A stretch of 8,103 nucleotides of DNA from Methanobacteriota archaeon (GCA_012719315.1 JAAYAP010000045.1:1-8103), one strand, 5' to 3'; numbered from the stretch's first letter, positions 1-5,602 are shown. Numbers and translations: made by a program. Notes: generated by a model not told the origin, from the letters alone.

Positions 1-378
1 GGCGACGTGAAGTACTCGGCGGAATTCGAGACGGCGGTCCTGAGCACGCCGCGCGGGAGGGCCAAGGTGTTCGGCGGCGGCCAGATCTCGGTGACGGCCG
101 GGAGCCGCGACGATGCGGCGGGATTGTTCGAGAGGACGGTCAAAGGCCTGCTCAGGGCGCAGCTGTGCACCCGGTGCGGCATCTGCGCCAAGAGCTGCCC
201 GCGCAAAGCGATCGTCATCGACGGCGGCATGCGCGTGGATCCGCGCCGGTGCGATCACTGCGGCATCTGCGAACGGTCCTGCATGGTCGTCCACTACTAC
301 GATAAAATGGCCGTGACGGGCCCGGGGGCTCCGCCGGGCGGTGCGGAAGCGTCCGCCAAGGCCTCGAGAAAGGTTTAA
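1..378 (+). CDS. C-terminal part of a 2x[4Fe-4S] ferredoxin-domain protein, probably PAPS-reductase family (5' end outside window)
   Basis: The reading frame is open from base 1, so the true start lies upstream and only about 125 codons are visible. Two complete ferredoxin-type cysteine motifs are present: CTRCGICAKSCP (codons from base 166) and CDHCGICERSC (codons from base 250). Each could bind one [4Fe-4S] cluster. Before them comes a region of about 50 residues with an R-A-x-x-C approach to the first motif. This arrangement, ending in V-V-H-Y-Y, resembles the C-terminal ferredoxin module of archaeal phosphoadenosine-phosphosulfate-reductase-like proteins, whose in vivo sulfur or redox substrate is uncertain. 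The last 25 or so residues are a Gly/Pro/Ala-rich tail without a clear fold. The proline usual after the last cysteine is Met in the second motif. The iron-sulfur call is firm. The family assignment rests on the tail alone and could be wrong, since other ferredoxin-fused enzymes are possible. The gene ends in TAA inside the next gene's TATA box. Confidence 0.6.
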   Translation, partial: GDVKYSAEFETAVLSTPRGRAKVFGGGQISVTAGSRDDAAGLFERTVKGLLRAQLCTRCGICAKSCPRKAIVIDGGMRVDPRRCDHCGICERSCMVVHYYDKMAVTGPGAPPGGAEASAKASRKV

Positions 379-381
379 TAA
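374..381 (+). promoter_or_regulatory. TATA box for the membrane-protein gene; predicted leaderless start
   Basis: TTTAATAA, preceded by a purine-rich GAGAAAGG that could act as BRE, is centred about 27 bp upstream of the ATG at 404. Archaeal transcription usually starts about 25 bp downstream of the TATA centre, so the transcript should begin at or next to the start codon. The box overlaps the TAA stop of the upstream gene. Confidence 0.55.
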
Positions 382-403
382 CGGCCCGTCCGATGGCGAC
401 GCC

Positions 404-1120
404 ATGGACGCGTTGCTGGCCGCCGCCGCACTCATGGCATTCCTGCCGACGTTGCTGCTGATGTACTCCGTGTTGAGGAAATACACCTACCCTGCGGTGA
501 GCCAGCCGTTCTTCAGCGATCCGTCGTTCTTCTTCCTGTTCTCCATAGGCCTGCTGGCGGGCACGGCGCTGCTCGCGGTGTACACCTATCTCTGGCTGTC
601 GCTGGTCTACGTGATGCTGTTCGCCCTGGTGGAGGTCCTGGCCTTCACGGCCCTGTTCAACCTGAAGCGGTTCCGCGGCGGCTCGGACACGGTGTTCTAC
701 GGCTACGGATTCGGACTGGGGGTCGGCTGCACCTTCGCCCTGGGGTTCATCTACTTCATCGCCAGGACCTCGCTGCAGATCGGCGTGGATGTCGACATCC
801 CCGGCTACGTGCAGTTGGCGATCTACGGCCTGGTGCACATACTCGCCTTCTCCGCCATCGGCACCACGGTCGCCGAGGGCATGGCCAGGCACAGGGTGTT
901 GGAATTCGCGCTCCAGGCGCTGCTGTTGAACGTGGCCCTGGCGCTGGTGCTGAAGGCGTCGTTCCTCGCGTCGAGCGCGACGGTGATGTGGTTGTGCGCG
1001 ATCGCCGCACTGGCGATCGCCGCCGGATACTTCTACCGCAACGTGGTCCGCAACCTCTCCAGGGTGGTCAGGGACGTGCTGAAGGCGGACGGCAAGAAGC
1101 GGGACGACATCCCGCGCTGA
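404..1120 (+). CDS. Seven-helix membrane protein, divergent PrsW-like (catalytic residues lost)
   Basis: The 238-residue product is strongly hydrophobic, with about seven membrane segments (roughly residues 3-22, 41-62, 65-86, 97-119, 136-156, 165-189 and 192-211) and a basic cytosolic tail ending KKRDDIPR. Three stretches line up by eye with the PrsW/CPBP-type membrane protease family: ALVEVLAFTALF (74-85) with the family's EExxK helix, YGYGFGLGVGCTFALG (99-114) with its Y-G-x-x-x-G-L-G-F-x-x-x-E-N helix, and VHILAFSAIG (144-153) with its HAxxxxxxG helix. Only Glu77 and His145 remain; the first Glu, the Lys and the E-N pair are replaced. If the match is right, this is probably an inactive relative rather than a protease. 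ATG 404 is preferred over ATG 341 because of the TATA spacing and because the extra 21 residues would be a charged Arg/Pro stretch overlapping the upstream gene. It could instead be an unrelated polytopic protein. Confidence 0.75.
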   Translation: MDALLAAAALMAFLPTLLLMYSVLRKYTYPAVSQPFFSDPSFFFLFSIGLLAGTALLAVYTYLWLSLVYVMLFALVEVLAFTALFNLKRFRGGSDTVFYGYGFGLGVGCTFALGFIYFIARTSLQIGVDVDIPGYVQLAIYGLVHILAFSAIGTTVAEGMARHRVLEFALQALLLNVALALVLKASFLASSATVMWLCAIAALAIAAGYFYRNVVRNLSRVVRDVLKADGKKRDDIPR

Positions 1121-1121
1121 G

Positions 1122-1149
1122 GGTACGCGCGGGGCTCAGCCCTTGTACC
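1122..1149. repeat. Nested inverted repeat between convergent genes (possible transcript-end hairpin)
   Basis: The outer arms GGTAC (1122-1126) and GTACC (1145-1149) enclose an inner hairpin GGGC-TCA-GCCC (1132-1142), whose loop is the stop codon of the minus-strand gene. It lies in the 15-bp gap between two converging genes, where a bidirectional transcript end would be useful. No T-tract follows on either strand, so a terminator role is only a suggestion. Confidence 0.3.
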
Positions 1150-1567
1150 TGCCGAATCCGACTTCGGCGATCAGGCATCTTTCATGCATGCTTTCAAGCA
1201 GCTTCTCGGCATTGACCGGATCGATCTCGGAGACCTCTTCGATGGTGAAGGTGCCGTGGATCGCGGTCAAGCCTTCGGCGAGCATCTCCAATCTGTCTTC
1301 CACCGAGCCGCAATGCTCGTAACGGTAGGTCAGGGTCGATACGGGATCGGCGTTGCCGATCCGCTCGTTCTTCTCATCGGCTTCGGGCTCGAATCCGTAC
1401 AGATGGCCGATGGCGTCCCTGCAGACGGCTTGCGACTTGTCGCTGAACACACGGCGGCAGCGGCGGTGCTCGCAGCCCTTCCCGCAATAGGGGCAATCGG
1501 AAGCGAGCGTGCCGTCGTCGATGATCCTCAGACGCGAGCATGCCGGACAGGAGATGACGGAGTAGAT
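1136..1567 (-). CDS. Zinc-ribbon protein with possible C-terminal winged helix; apparent AUC start
   Basis: The product is about 143 residues when read from the codon at 1567. The N-terminus MYSVISCPAC (initiator read as Met) carries C7-x2-C10 paired with C25-x2-C28, a zinc ribbon, followed by additional Cys/His (C32, H34, C37) and a basic RRCRRVF segment. It recalls small archaeal proteins of the DUF1922/DUF5817 type, which open directly with Met-x-x-Val-x-x-Cys. The last 50 or so residues (GTFTIEEVSEI, then EKLLESMHERCLIAEVGFGRYKG) look like a winged helix, suggesting nucleic-acid binding; this is inference. No ATG, GTG or TTG occurs in frame near the ribbon. The nearest is GTG at 1633, which would add 22 low-complexity residues overlapping pdaD by about 60 bp and has no clear ribosome-binding site. 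AUC at 1567 follows GGTGATC by 2 nt, exactly the spacing used by pdaD upstream. Third gene of the PAC2-pdaD operon; function unknown. Confidence 0.7.
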   Translation of the reverse strand: MYSVISCPACSRLRIIDDGTLASDCPYCGKGCEHRRCRRVFSDKSQAVCRDAIGHLYGFEPEADEKNERIGNADPVSTLTYRYEHCGSVEDRLEMLAEGLTAIHGTFTIEEVSEIDPVNAEKLLESMHERCLIAEVGFGRYKG

Positions 1568-1569
1568 GC

Positions 1570-1576
1570 GATCACC
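1570..1576 (-). promoter_or_regulatory. Ribosome-binding site GGTGATC fused to the pdaD stop codon
   Basis: On the minus strand GGTGATC contains the pdaD TGA (1574-1572) and is followed by GC and then ATC at 1567. It matches the AGGAGGUGAUC complement of archaeal 16S rRNA 3' ends over seven bases. The identical arrangement (GGTGATC, 2 nt, start codon) precedes pdaD, which is the main reason for placing the zinc-ribbon start at AUC. Confidence 0.55.
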
Positions 1577-2045
1577 TGTACTCGGTGAAGACGAGAGCGA
1601 CCACGCAGCATCCGAACCGGCCCTCGGGCACACGGAGCTCTTCGGTCAACGTGCTCACTTCGTTCAGCTCGACGCCCCTGATCCGGGCCATCTCGCGCAT
1701 CTTGTCGCGCAGCTCCCGGTCCAGGTCGGTCGCGGAACCGTGCAGGTGGCCTTCCGCCACGTAGCCGCCTCGGCCGTCCTTGCGGTAGGCGTAGGCGATG
1801 CCGGCCGCGATGACCTCCCCGTCCCTGCCCCGCATCTGCGACATCACGCAATGGGTGACCGCACCCATCTCCATCTCCGTCAGCTCCTGCCTCTCGGCAC
1901 CGATCGGTATCACCGACGAGACCGCCAGGAGGTTCTGCTCGGCGATGCCCGCTTCGATGAGGGCCACGTCGAAGGCGTTGAGCTCGGAGATCCCGCTCGC
2001 GGCTTTGCCCGCGGTTATGAAGAAACGCGTAGGTACCAATCCCAT
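1572..2045 (-). CDS. pdaD: Pyruvoyl-dependent arginine decarboxylase
   Basis: This enzyme decarboxylates L-arginine to agmatine, the precursor of archaeal polyamines and the substrate for agmatidine formation on tRNA-Ile in archaea. The 157-residue product matches the archaeal PdaD family in length (about 150-165). It contains the block LNAFDVALIEAGIAEQNLL (22-40) followed by the self-cleavage site V-S43-S44-V-I-P; cleavage between the two serines converts Ser44 to the pyruvoyl cofactor at the new alpha-subunit N-terminus. Glu98 in YVAEGH corresponds to the conserved active-site acid of the Methanocaldococcus enzyme. ATG 2045 is supported by GGTGATC two bases upstream, which also contains the stop of the PAC2 gene, so translation is probably coupled. 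It is the second gene of a three-gene operon. The cleavage site and active-site Glu are intact, so an active enzyme is expected. Confidence 0.93.
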   Translation of the reverse strand: MGLVPTRFFITAGKAASGISELNAFDVALIEAGIAEQNLLAVSSVIPIGAERQELTEMEMGAVTHCVMSQMRGRDGEVIAAGIAYAYRKDGRGGYVAEGHLHGSATDLDRELRDKMREMARIRGVELNEVSTLTEELRVPEGRFGCCVVALVFTEYR

Positions 2046-2047
2046 CA

Positions 2048-2054
2048 GATCACC
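2048..2054 (-). promoter_or_regulatory. Ribosome-binding site of pdaD fused to the PAC2 stop codon
   Basis: GGTGATC on the minus strand contains the PAC2 gene's TGA (2052-2050) and is followed by TG and then the pdaD ATG at 2045. The gap from stop to start is four bases, a layout suited to translational coupling. Confidence 0.65.
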
Positions 2055-2784
2055 CGTAGAGCTGGCGGATCACGTCGTTGCATTCGCCATATGATTCGTC
2101 GCGCAGTCTGCTCTCCATCTCCTCCGCCTCCCTGATCAGCGGTTCCAGGTCGATCTCCAGGCTCGGCACGAGCTTGGAGAGCGAGGCGATCAGCGCCGCC
2201 GAGGCCCGCGGATCGGGCATGCCCGGATCGGCGGGGCACAGGAGGGCGAGCATGTCCTTGCCTTTGTCCGCGCATTCGTAGAGCATCACCCCGGTGATGC
2301 CGTGGACCAGCCCCTCGGTGAGGATGCCGAGCCCGGCCGTCCTGGCGCGGTCCAACGCGGCATCGGTGGTGCCGCAGGCGACGATATCCGCGTCCGCCGA
2401 TCCCGGTGCGGCGCAACGTCCGACGCCCTCGATGGCGATCACCTCGGCGACTCCGAGCATGTCGAGCACCTTGAGGACCTGGACGGCGATCCCGTGGCAC
2501 GTCTCGGGCCGCGGGGTGACTTCTGACGTGACCACGATCAGGTCCCGCTCCTCTTCCGTCTTGAGGCCGTACACTCTGACGGGAGGGTAGGGCTTGCCGT
2601 TCTGGATGAGGGTGTAGGGCGGTAGGCCGGCGGAGGCGATCCCGGCCACGAACTCCATGTTCTTCGTCTTCGACACGTAACTGGCCAGTATCGATCCGAC
2701 CAGTCCGACGGTCGGGAATCCTATTATCGCCACCGGGGAATTGAAATCAACCTCCCGCAGGCCCAACACCTCGAATTCTGACAT
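2050..2784 (-). CDS. PAC2-family proteasome assembly chaperone homologue with HbYX-like C-terminus
   Basis: The 244-residue product shows archaeal PAC2-family features: IIGFPTVGLVGSILASYV (20-37), LPPYTLIQNGKPYPPVRVYG (54-73), a Val-rich strand then TSEVTPRPE (86-94), and VIAIEGVG (115-122). A charged segment at about 208-232 is probably helical. Family members in archaea (PbaA/PbaB-like) bind or help assemble the 20S proteasome. The last residues, Q-L-Y-G, end in hydrophobic-Tyr-any, an HbYX motif that in proteasome activators docks into pockets between alpha subunits. That supports a proteasome-linked role, though not every PAC2 protein has been tested. ATG 2784 is chosen. A GTG lies directly before it at 2787 and is also possible, with GGAG nearby. 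It is first in an operon with pdaD and the zinc-ribbon gene and divergent from the M16 peptidase gene. Confidence 0.88.
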   Translation of the reverse strand: MSEFEVLGLREVDFNSPVAIIGFPTVGLVGSILASYVSKTKNMEFVAGIASAGLPPYTLIQNGKPYPPVRVYGLKTEEERDLIVVTSEVTPRPETCHGIAVQVLKVLDMLGVAEVIAIEGVGRCAAPGSADADIVACGTTDAALDRARTAGLGILTEGLVHGITGVMLYECADKGKDMLALLCPADPGMPDPRASAALIASLSKLVPSLEIDLEPLIREAEEMESRLRDESYGECNDVIRQLYG

Positions 2785-2810
2785 CACTCCTCGGTATCCT
2801 CACTAAAACT

Positions 2811-2820
2811 ATTAATTTAA
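2811..2820. promoter_or_regulatory. Shared TATA core of a divergent promoter (PAC2 operon and M16 peptidase)
   Basis: ATTAATTTAA is nearly self-complementary and is the only strongly AT-rich stretch between the divergent genes. Its centre is about 30 bp from the M16 ATG (2846) and about 31 bp from the PAC2 ATG (2784). Both distances suit near-leaderless transcription, so one element may serve both strands. A second T-rich run (AGTTTTAG on the minus strand, 2812-2805) could serve the PAC2 side instead. Confidence 0.55.
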
Positions 2821-2845
2821 CGCATCGTTGTGACGCCCGGTTGAA

Positions 2846-4120
2846 ATGAGCGCGGACAGGATTTCATCATCAAGGACCGGCGGCGGCATCCCGGTCGCGG
2901 TCGATCGCATCGCCGATTGCCGGAGCGCGGGGTACATGGTCGCGGTGGACACGGGGTCGAGGGACGAGTCCGAGGATGTCCTCGGGATCTCGCATCTGCT
3001 CGAGCACGTGGTCTTCAGGGAGACCAGGAACCGCACGTCCTATCAGATGGCGAAGGAGATCGAGGGCGCCGGCGGAGAGCTCAACGCCTTCACCGGCCGG
3101 GAGATCACCGCATTCTACGCGGTGACGATCAAGGAGACCAAGGATGTCGCCAAGGAGATGGTCGCCGATATCGTGGCGCATCCCCTGATCAAGGAGGAGG
3201 ACGTCGAACTCGAGAAGAGGATCGTCCTCCAGGAGCTCAGCATGGTGCGCAACGAACCCGAGTCGTACATACGCGACCTGTTCTCGGAGAACATGTGGAG
3301 GGGACACCCTCTCTCCCAGGACGAGGGCGGGCCGGTCGAGATCGTCGAGAGCCTGAGCGCCGATGACCTGGCAGAGTACTATGCCGAGAGGTACGGGATC
3401 CCGAACCTGGCGGTCTTCGCCGCCGGGGATGCGGATGCCGACGAGGTCGCGGAGTGGGCGGGCGGGGCCTTCGACGGCATGTCCGGCAAGAAGGCGTCGA
3501 AGCGCAGGGAGCCGAAGCGCCCGGAGGCGGCGTACAACTTCGTCGGCAACGACTCCGACCATCTCCATGTGGGCATGGGGGTCCCGGCCTTCCGTCCCGA
3601 CGACGACCGCAGGATACCGGCGCTCGTCCTGAGCGCGATGCTCGGCTCGGGCACCAGCTCGCGGCTCTTCCAGGAGGTGCGCGAGAAGAAGGCGCTGGTC
3701 TACTCGGTCCACACCGTCGTCGAGCAGCATTCCGACGCGGCGGCCCTGGTGGCGTACATGTCGTGCACGGAGGACAACGTGATCGAGGCGATCGAGACGG
3801 TGGCCGGGATCTACGCGCATTTCAAGGCCGAAGGGGTGCAGGAGGGCGAGCTGGAGCGGACCAAGAGGCTGCTCAAGGGCGCTTATGTGCGTTCGATGGA
3901 GTCCACCGAGCGCAGGATGTACAGGCTCGGCCGGGAGTACATGCTGACCGGCAGATGCGAATCGACGGAGGAGCGGCTGGAGGCGATCGAGGCGGTGACC
4001 GAGGAGGACATCATGGAGGCGGCCGGGGAGCTGCTTCGGTCGAGGCACCTCAACACGACCGTGCTGGGCAAAGGCAACGGGAGCATCAGGCGGTTCGACC
4101 AGTCCCATCTGGACATCTGA
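2846..4120 (+). CDS. M16-family zinc metallopeptidase (insulinase/MPP-like)
   Basis: The 424-residue product has the size of a single-chain M16B peptidase. The inverted zinc motif H50-L-L-E53-H54 is intact and follows GSRDESEDVLGIS, a classic lead-in. Glu130 in IVLQELSMVRNEPES is the third zinc ligand, 75 residues after the motif. The flanking GGELNAFTGREITAFYAV (76-93) is the usual second block. The C-terminal half contains SSRLFQEVREKKALVYSV (271-288) with the Arg279...Tyr286 pair that positions substrate. The protein should be a cytosolic endopeptidase for short or unfolded peptides; no signal peptide or membrane helix is seen. Substrates are unknown. M16 enzymes often work as two-chain dimers with one inactive partner, but here only one, apparently active, subunit is encoded. 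The start is set by the TATA box about 30 bp upstream; no good ribosome-binding site is visible. The 3' end overlaps the convergent protease gene by 35 bp. Confidence 0.93.
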   Translation: MSADRISSSRTGGGIPVAVDRIADCRSAGYMVAVDTGSRDESEDVLGISHLLEHVVFRETRNRTSYQMAKEIEGAGGELNAFTGREITAFYAVTIKETKDVAKEMVADIVAHPLIKEEDVELEKRIVLQELSMVRNEPESYIRDLFSENMWRGHPLSQDEGGPVEIVESLSADDLAEYYAERYGIPNLAVFAAGDADADEVAEWAGGAFDGMSGKKASKRREPKRPEAAYNFVGNDSDHLHVGMGVPAFRPDDDRRIPALVLSAMLGSGTSSRLFQEVREKKALVYSVHTVVEQHSDAAALVAYMSCTEDNVIEAIETVAGIYAHFKAEGVQEGELERTKRLLKGAYVRSMESTERRMYRLGREYMLTGRCESTEERLEAIEAVTEEDIMEAAGELLRSRHLNTTVLGKGNGSIRRFDQSHLDI

Positions 4121-4592
4121 GGTTGTCCATCAGGTACATGATCGCGTTGGTCGCGGGACCGACCGCCGCTTCGACCTCGGCGGTCATCGTCTCGCCCATC
4201 GTGATGATGTCGGCGACCTCGACCGCCACGAACATGACCTTCTCGGGCATCGTGGCGGCGTCCATCTGCTTGCCGATCTTCAAGGCGGTTGCGAGGTTGA
4301 TATCGTGGGCGAAGGTGTTGCCGACGGTGTCCTCGAAGTCGTCGGGATCATAGATCAGCACGGTCCCGGGCGGATGCTCCCGTGTCTGGATGGCATCGGC
4401 GACGATGACGAACCTGTATCCTCTGATCAACGGGATGATCTCCAGGCCGCCGATTGCCTCCTGCATCGTGTCGACGTCGTCCAATCCGAGATCCTCTACC
4501 TTCTGGGCGATCTTCAGACCGACTGCGTCATCGGTCATGATCGGGCTCCCCAGCCCGATCACCGCGAATCTGTCTCTGAGTTTGCAATCCAT
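4086..4592 (-). CDS. Hydrogenase maturation endopeptidase (HycI/HyaD/FrhD type, M52)
   Basis: This family removes the C-terminal extension of the [NiFe]-hydrogenase large subunit after nickel insertion. The 168-residue product has the expected size and order: VIGLGSPIMTDDAVGL (11-26) with Asp22 at the nickel-sensing position (Glu16 in HybD, Asp16 in HycI), Asp66 in VIVADA, and His96 in FAHDINL. All three metal-binding positions are therefore kept. The Asn usual in G-x-G-N-P is Ser. ATG 4592 is chosen because GAGGTGA lies five bases upstream and gives a normal short N-terminus. A GTG at 4640 in the same frame, about 28 bp from a TATA-like element, would add 16 residues and remains possible. 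No hydrogenase gene is in the window; the likely client is a soluble Mvh-type enzyme that feeds HdrABC, given the hdr genes 1 kb away. It faces away from the regulator gene. Confidence 0.9.
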   Translation of the reverse strand: MDCKLRDRFAVIGLGSPIMTDDAVGLKIAQKVEDLGLDDVDTMQEAIGGLEIIPLIRGYRFVIVADAIQTREHPPGTVLIYDPDDFEDTVGNTFAHDINLATALKIGKQMDAATMPEKVMFVAVEVADIITMGETMTAEVEAAVGPATNAIMYLMDNLRCPDGTGRTA

Positions 4593-4597
4593 GGCGG

Positions 4598-4604
4598 TCA
4601 CCTC
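4598..4604 (-). promoter_or_regulatory. Ribosome-binding site GAGGTGA of the maturation protease
   Basis: GAGGTGA on the minus strand, five bases before ATG 4592, matches the 16S rRNA 3' end and decides the start in favour of 4592 over the upstream GTG at 4640. Confidence 0.6.
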
Positions 4605-4663
4605 GCGAGGCACGGCCGGACGGACCGTCGCCGCACGCACACGCCCTTTGTGAACGCGGTCCT

Positions 4664-4671
4664 GATATTAT
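4664..4671 (-). promoter_or_regulatory. Possible TATA box of the maturation protease
   Basis: ATAATATC on the minus strand, within a longer AT-rich stretch, would place transcription start near 4641. That gives a leader of about 50 nt carrying the GAGGTGA site, or a leaderless transcript from the GTG at 4640. Confidence 0.35.
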
Positions 4672-4710
4672 TGATATGCTATAACGGATGCGGGGATGCA
4701 CATGCCGTCG

Positions 4711-4746
4711 CGTGCACGGAACCAATTTATTTGAATGCGTGACACG
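4711..4746 (+). promoter_or_regulatory. Promoter of the LysR/ModE-like regulator, with flanking CGTG/CACG palindromes
   Basis: TTTATTTG (4726-4733), preceded by GGAACCAA, is centred about 28 bp before the GTG at 4757, so the mRNA is probably leaderless. Two perfect palindromes with the same half-site flank the box: CGTGCACG (4711-4718) and CGTG-A-CACG (4738-4746). Sites on both sides of a TATA box would suit an autorepressor, but binding is inference. Confidence 0.45.
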
Positions 4747-4756
4747 ATGACGCCGT

Positions 4757-5560
4757 GTGGAGATCAGCGTCAGGACCGAGCAGTTGGTCAACGGGAAGGT
4801 GGTCACCAACCGCCAGTTGGAGACTTTGAAGGCGGTATCCGCCACGGGCAGCATGACCGCCGCGGCCAAGCGGCTGGGCATATCCGTGCCGGTGGTGCAC
4901 AGGTACATAGGCTCGATCGGCGAGTCGGCGGGCGCGCCGGTCACCAAGTCGACCCCGGCGGGCACGGTCCTCACCGAAGAGGGCGAGAGGATACTGCAGA
5001 TCTTCGAGACCACCGAGCTCCGGTGCTCGGACGACCACGGATTCACCGTCTGCTGCAGCCCGGTCACCGGCGACCTGATGATGTCGGTGCTCTCTTCGCT
5101 GAAGATGACCGACGTCGAGCTGGTGATCTCCGACGATCGGCACAACCTGAGGATGATGAAGGAGGACCTGGCGGACTTCGCGGTCATCGACGACCCCCTG
5201 TATCTGTTCGATGCGGAGGAGTTCGAGGCGATGGAGATCGGATACATGGGCATGACGTTCGTCGACAACGGCGATTCCTTCATCAGATACAGATACGGGG
5301 CCCAGAGGGTGGCGTTCATGTTCCTCGACACCATGGGCCGCAAGTACACGGTCGATTCCGAGACCTTCTCCCTGTCCGAGCTGCTCGGCTCGAACAAGAG
5401 CTTCTTCGTCGACGAGTTCCTCCTGTTGAGGAAAGGGATGCGGTTGAAGAGCGCCGTCGACCCCAAGATCCTCCGCCATTCGATAACGGCGATATACCGC
5501 AAGGAGACCAGGGAGGTGGCGCGTCTGATGAAGGCCCTGCTCTCCAAGGATATAAAGTGA
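4757..5560 (+). CDS. LysR/ModE-like winged-helix transcription regulator
   Basis: The 267-residue product begins at GTG. Residues 17-80 form a LysR/ModE-type winged helix: TNRQLETLKAVSATGSMTAAAKRL, the recognition helix SVPVVHRYIGSI, and the wing ending GTVLTEEGERIL. The wing wording resembles ModE more than classical LysR. From about residue 96 the pattern FTVCCSPVTGDLMMSVL... VELVISDDRHNLRMMKEDLADFAVID resembles a divergent LysR effector-binding domain (type-2 periplasmic-binding fold). The protein's only three cysteines, C90, C99 and C100, cluster at the junction of the two parts. The effector is unknown. The gene lies between the divergent hydrogenase maturation protease and the downstream hdrCB genes, so it may control one or both; this is inference from position. 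The start fits a TATA box 28 bp upstream. The final codons overlap another TATA-like run (GATATAAAG, 5549-5557). Confidence 0.8.
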   Translation: MEISVRTEQLVNGKVVTNRQLETLKAVSATGSMTAAAKRLGISVPVVHRYIGSIGESAGAPVTKSTPAGTVLTEEGERILQIFETTELRCSDDHGFTVCCSPVTGDLMMSVLSSLKMTDVELVISDDRHNLRMMKEDLADFAVIDDPLYLFDAEEFEAMEIGYMGMTFVDNGDSFIRYRYGAQRVAFMFLDTMGRKYTVDSETFSLSELLGSNKSFFVDEFLLLRKGMRLKSAVDPKILRHSITAIYRKETREVARLMKALLSKDIK

Positions 5561-5582
5561 GTGTTATCCGAAAGGCTAACAC
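5561..5582 (+). promoter_or_regulatory. Inverted repeat upstream of hdrC (operator or RNA hairpin with GAAA loop)
   Basis: The arms GTGTTA (5561-5566) and TAACAC (5577-5582) are perfect. After one mismatch, CC and GG extend the stem around a GAAA centre. It starts immediately after the regulator's stop codon and ends about 22 bp before the hdrC TATA box. As DNA it could be an operator placed for activation. As RNA it would fold into a hairpin capped by a GNRA-type tetraloop at the 3' end of the regulator mRNA. Confidence 0.45.
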
Positions 5583-5602
5583 CGGCCCCGTCGTAAGTTC
5601 AG

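Noticed and set aside
2870..4108. A 412-codon open frame on the minus strand, opposite the M16 gene
   Set aside because: It is a mirror of the M16 gene caused by high GC and codon bias. The product is Arg/His/Leu-rich without domain signals, while the plus strand has an intact metallopeptidase.
5549..5557. GATATAAAG as the main hdrC promoter
   Set aside because: It encodes the last residues of the regulator and would give a leader of more than 50 nt. The box at 5603-5613 is stronger and better spaced, so the upstream run is at most a secondary promoter.
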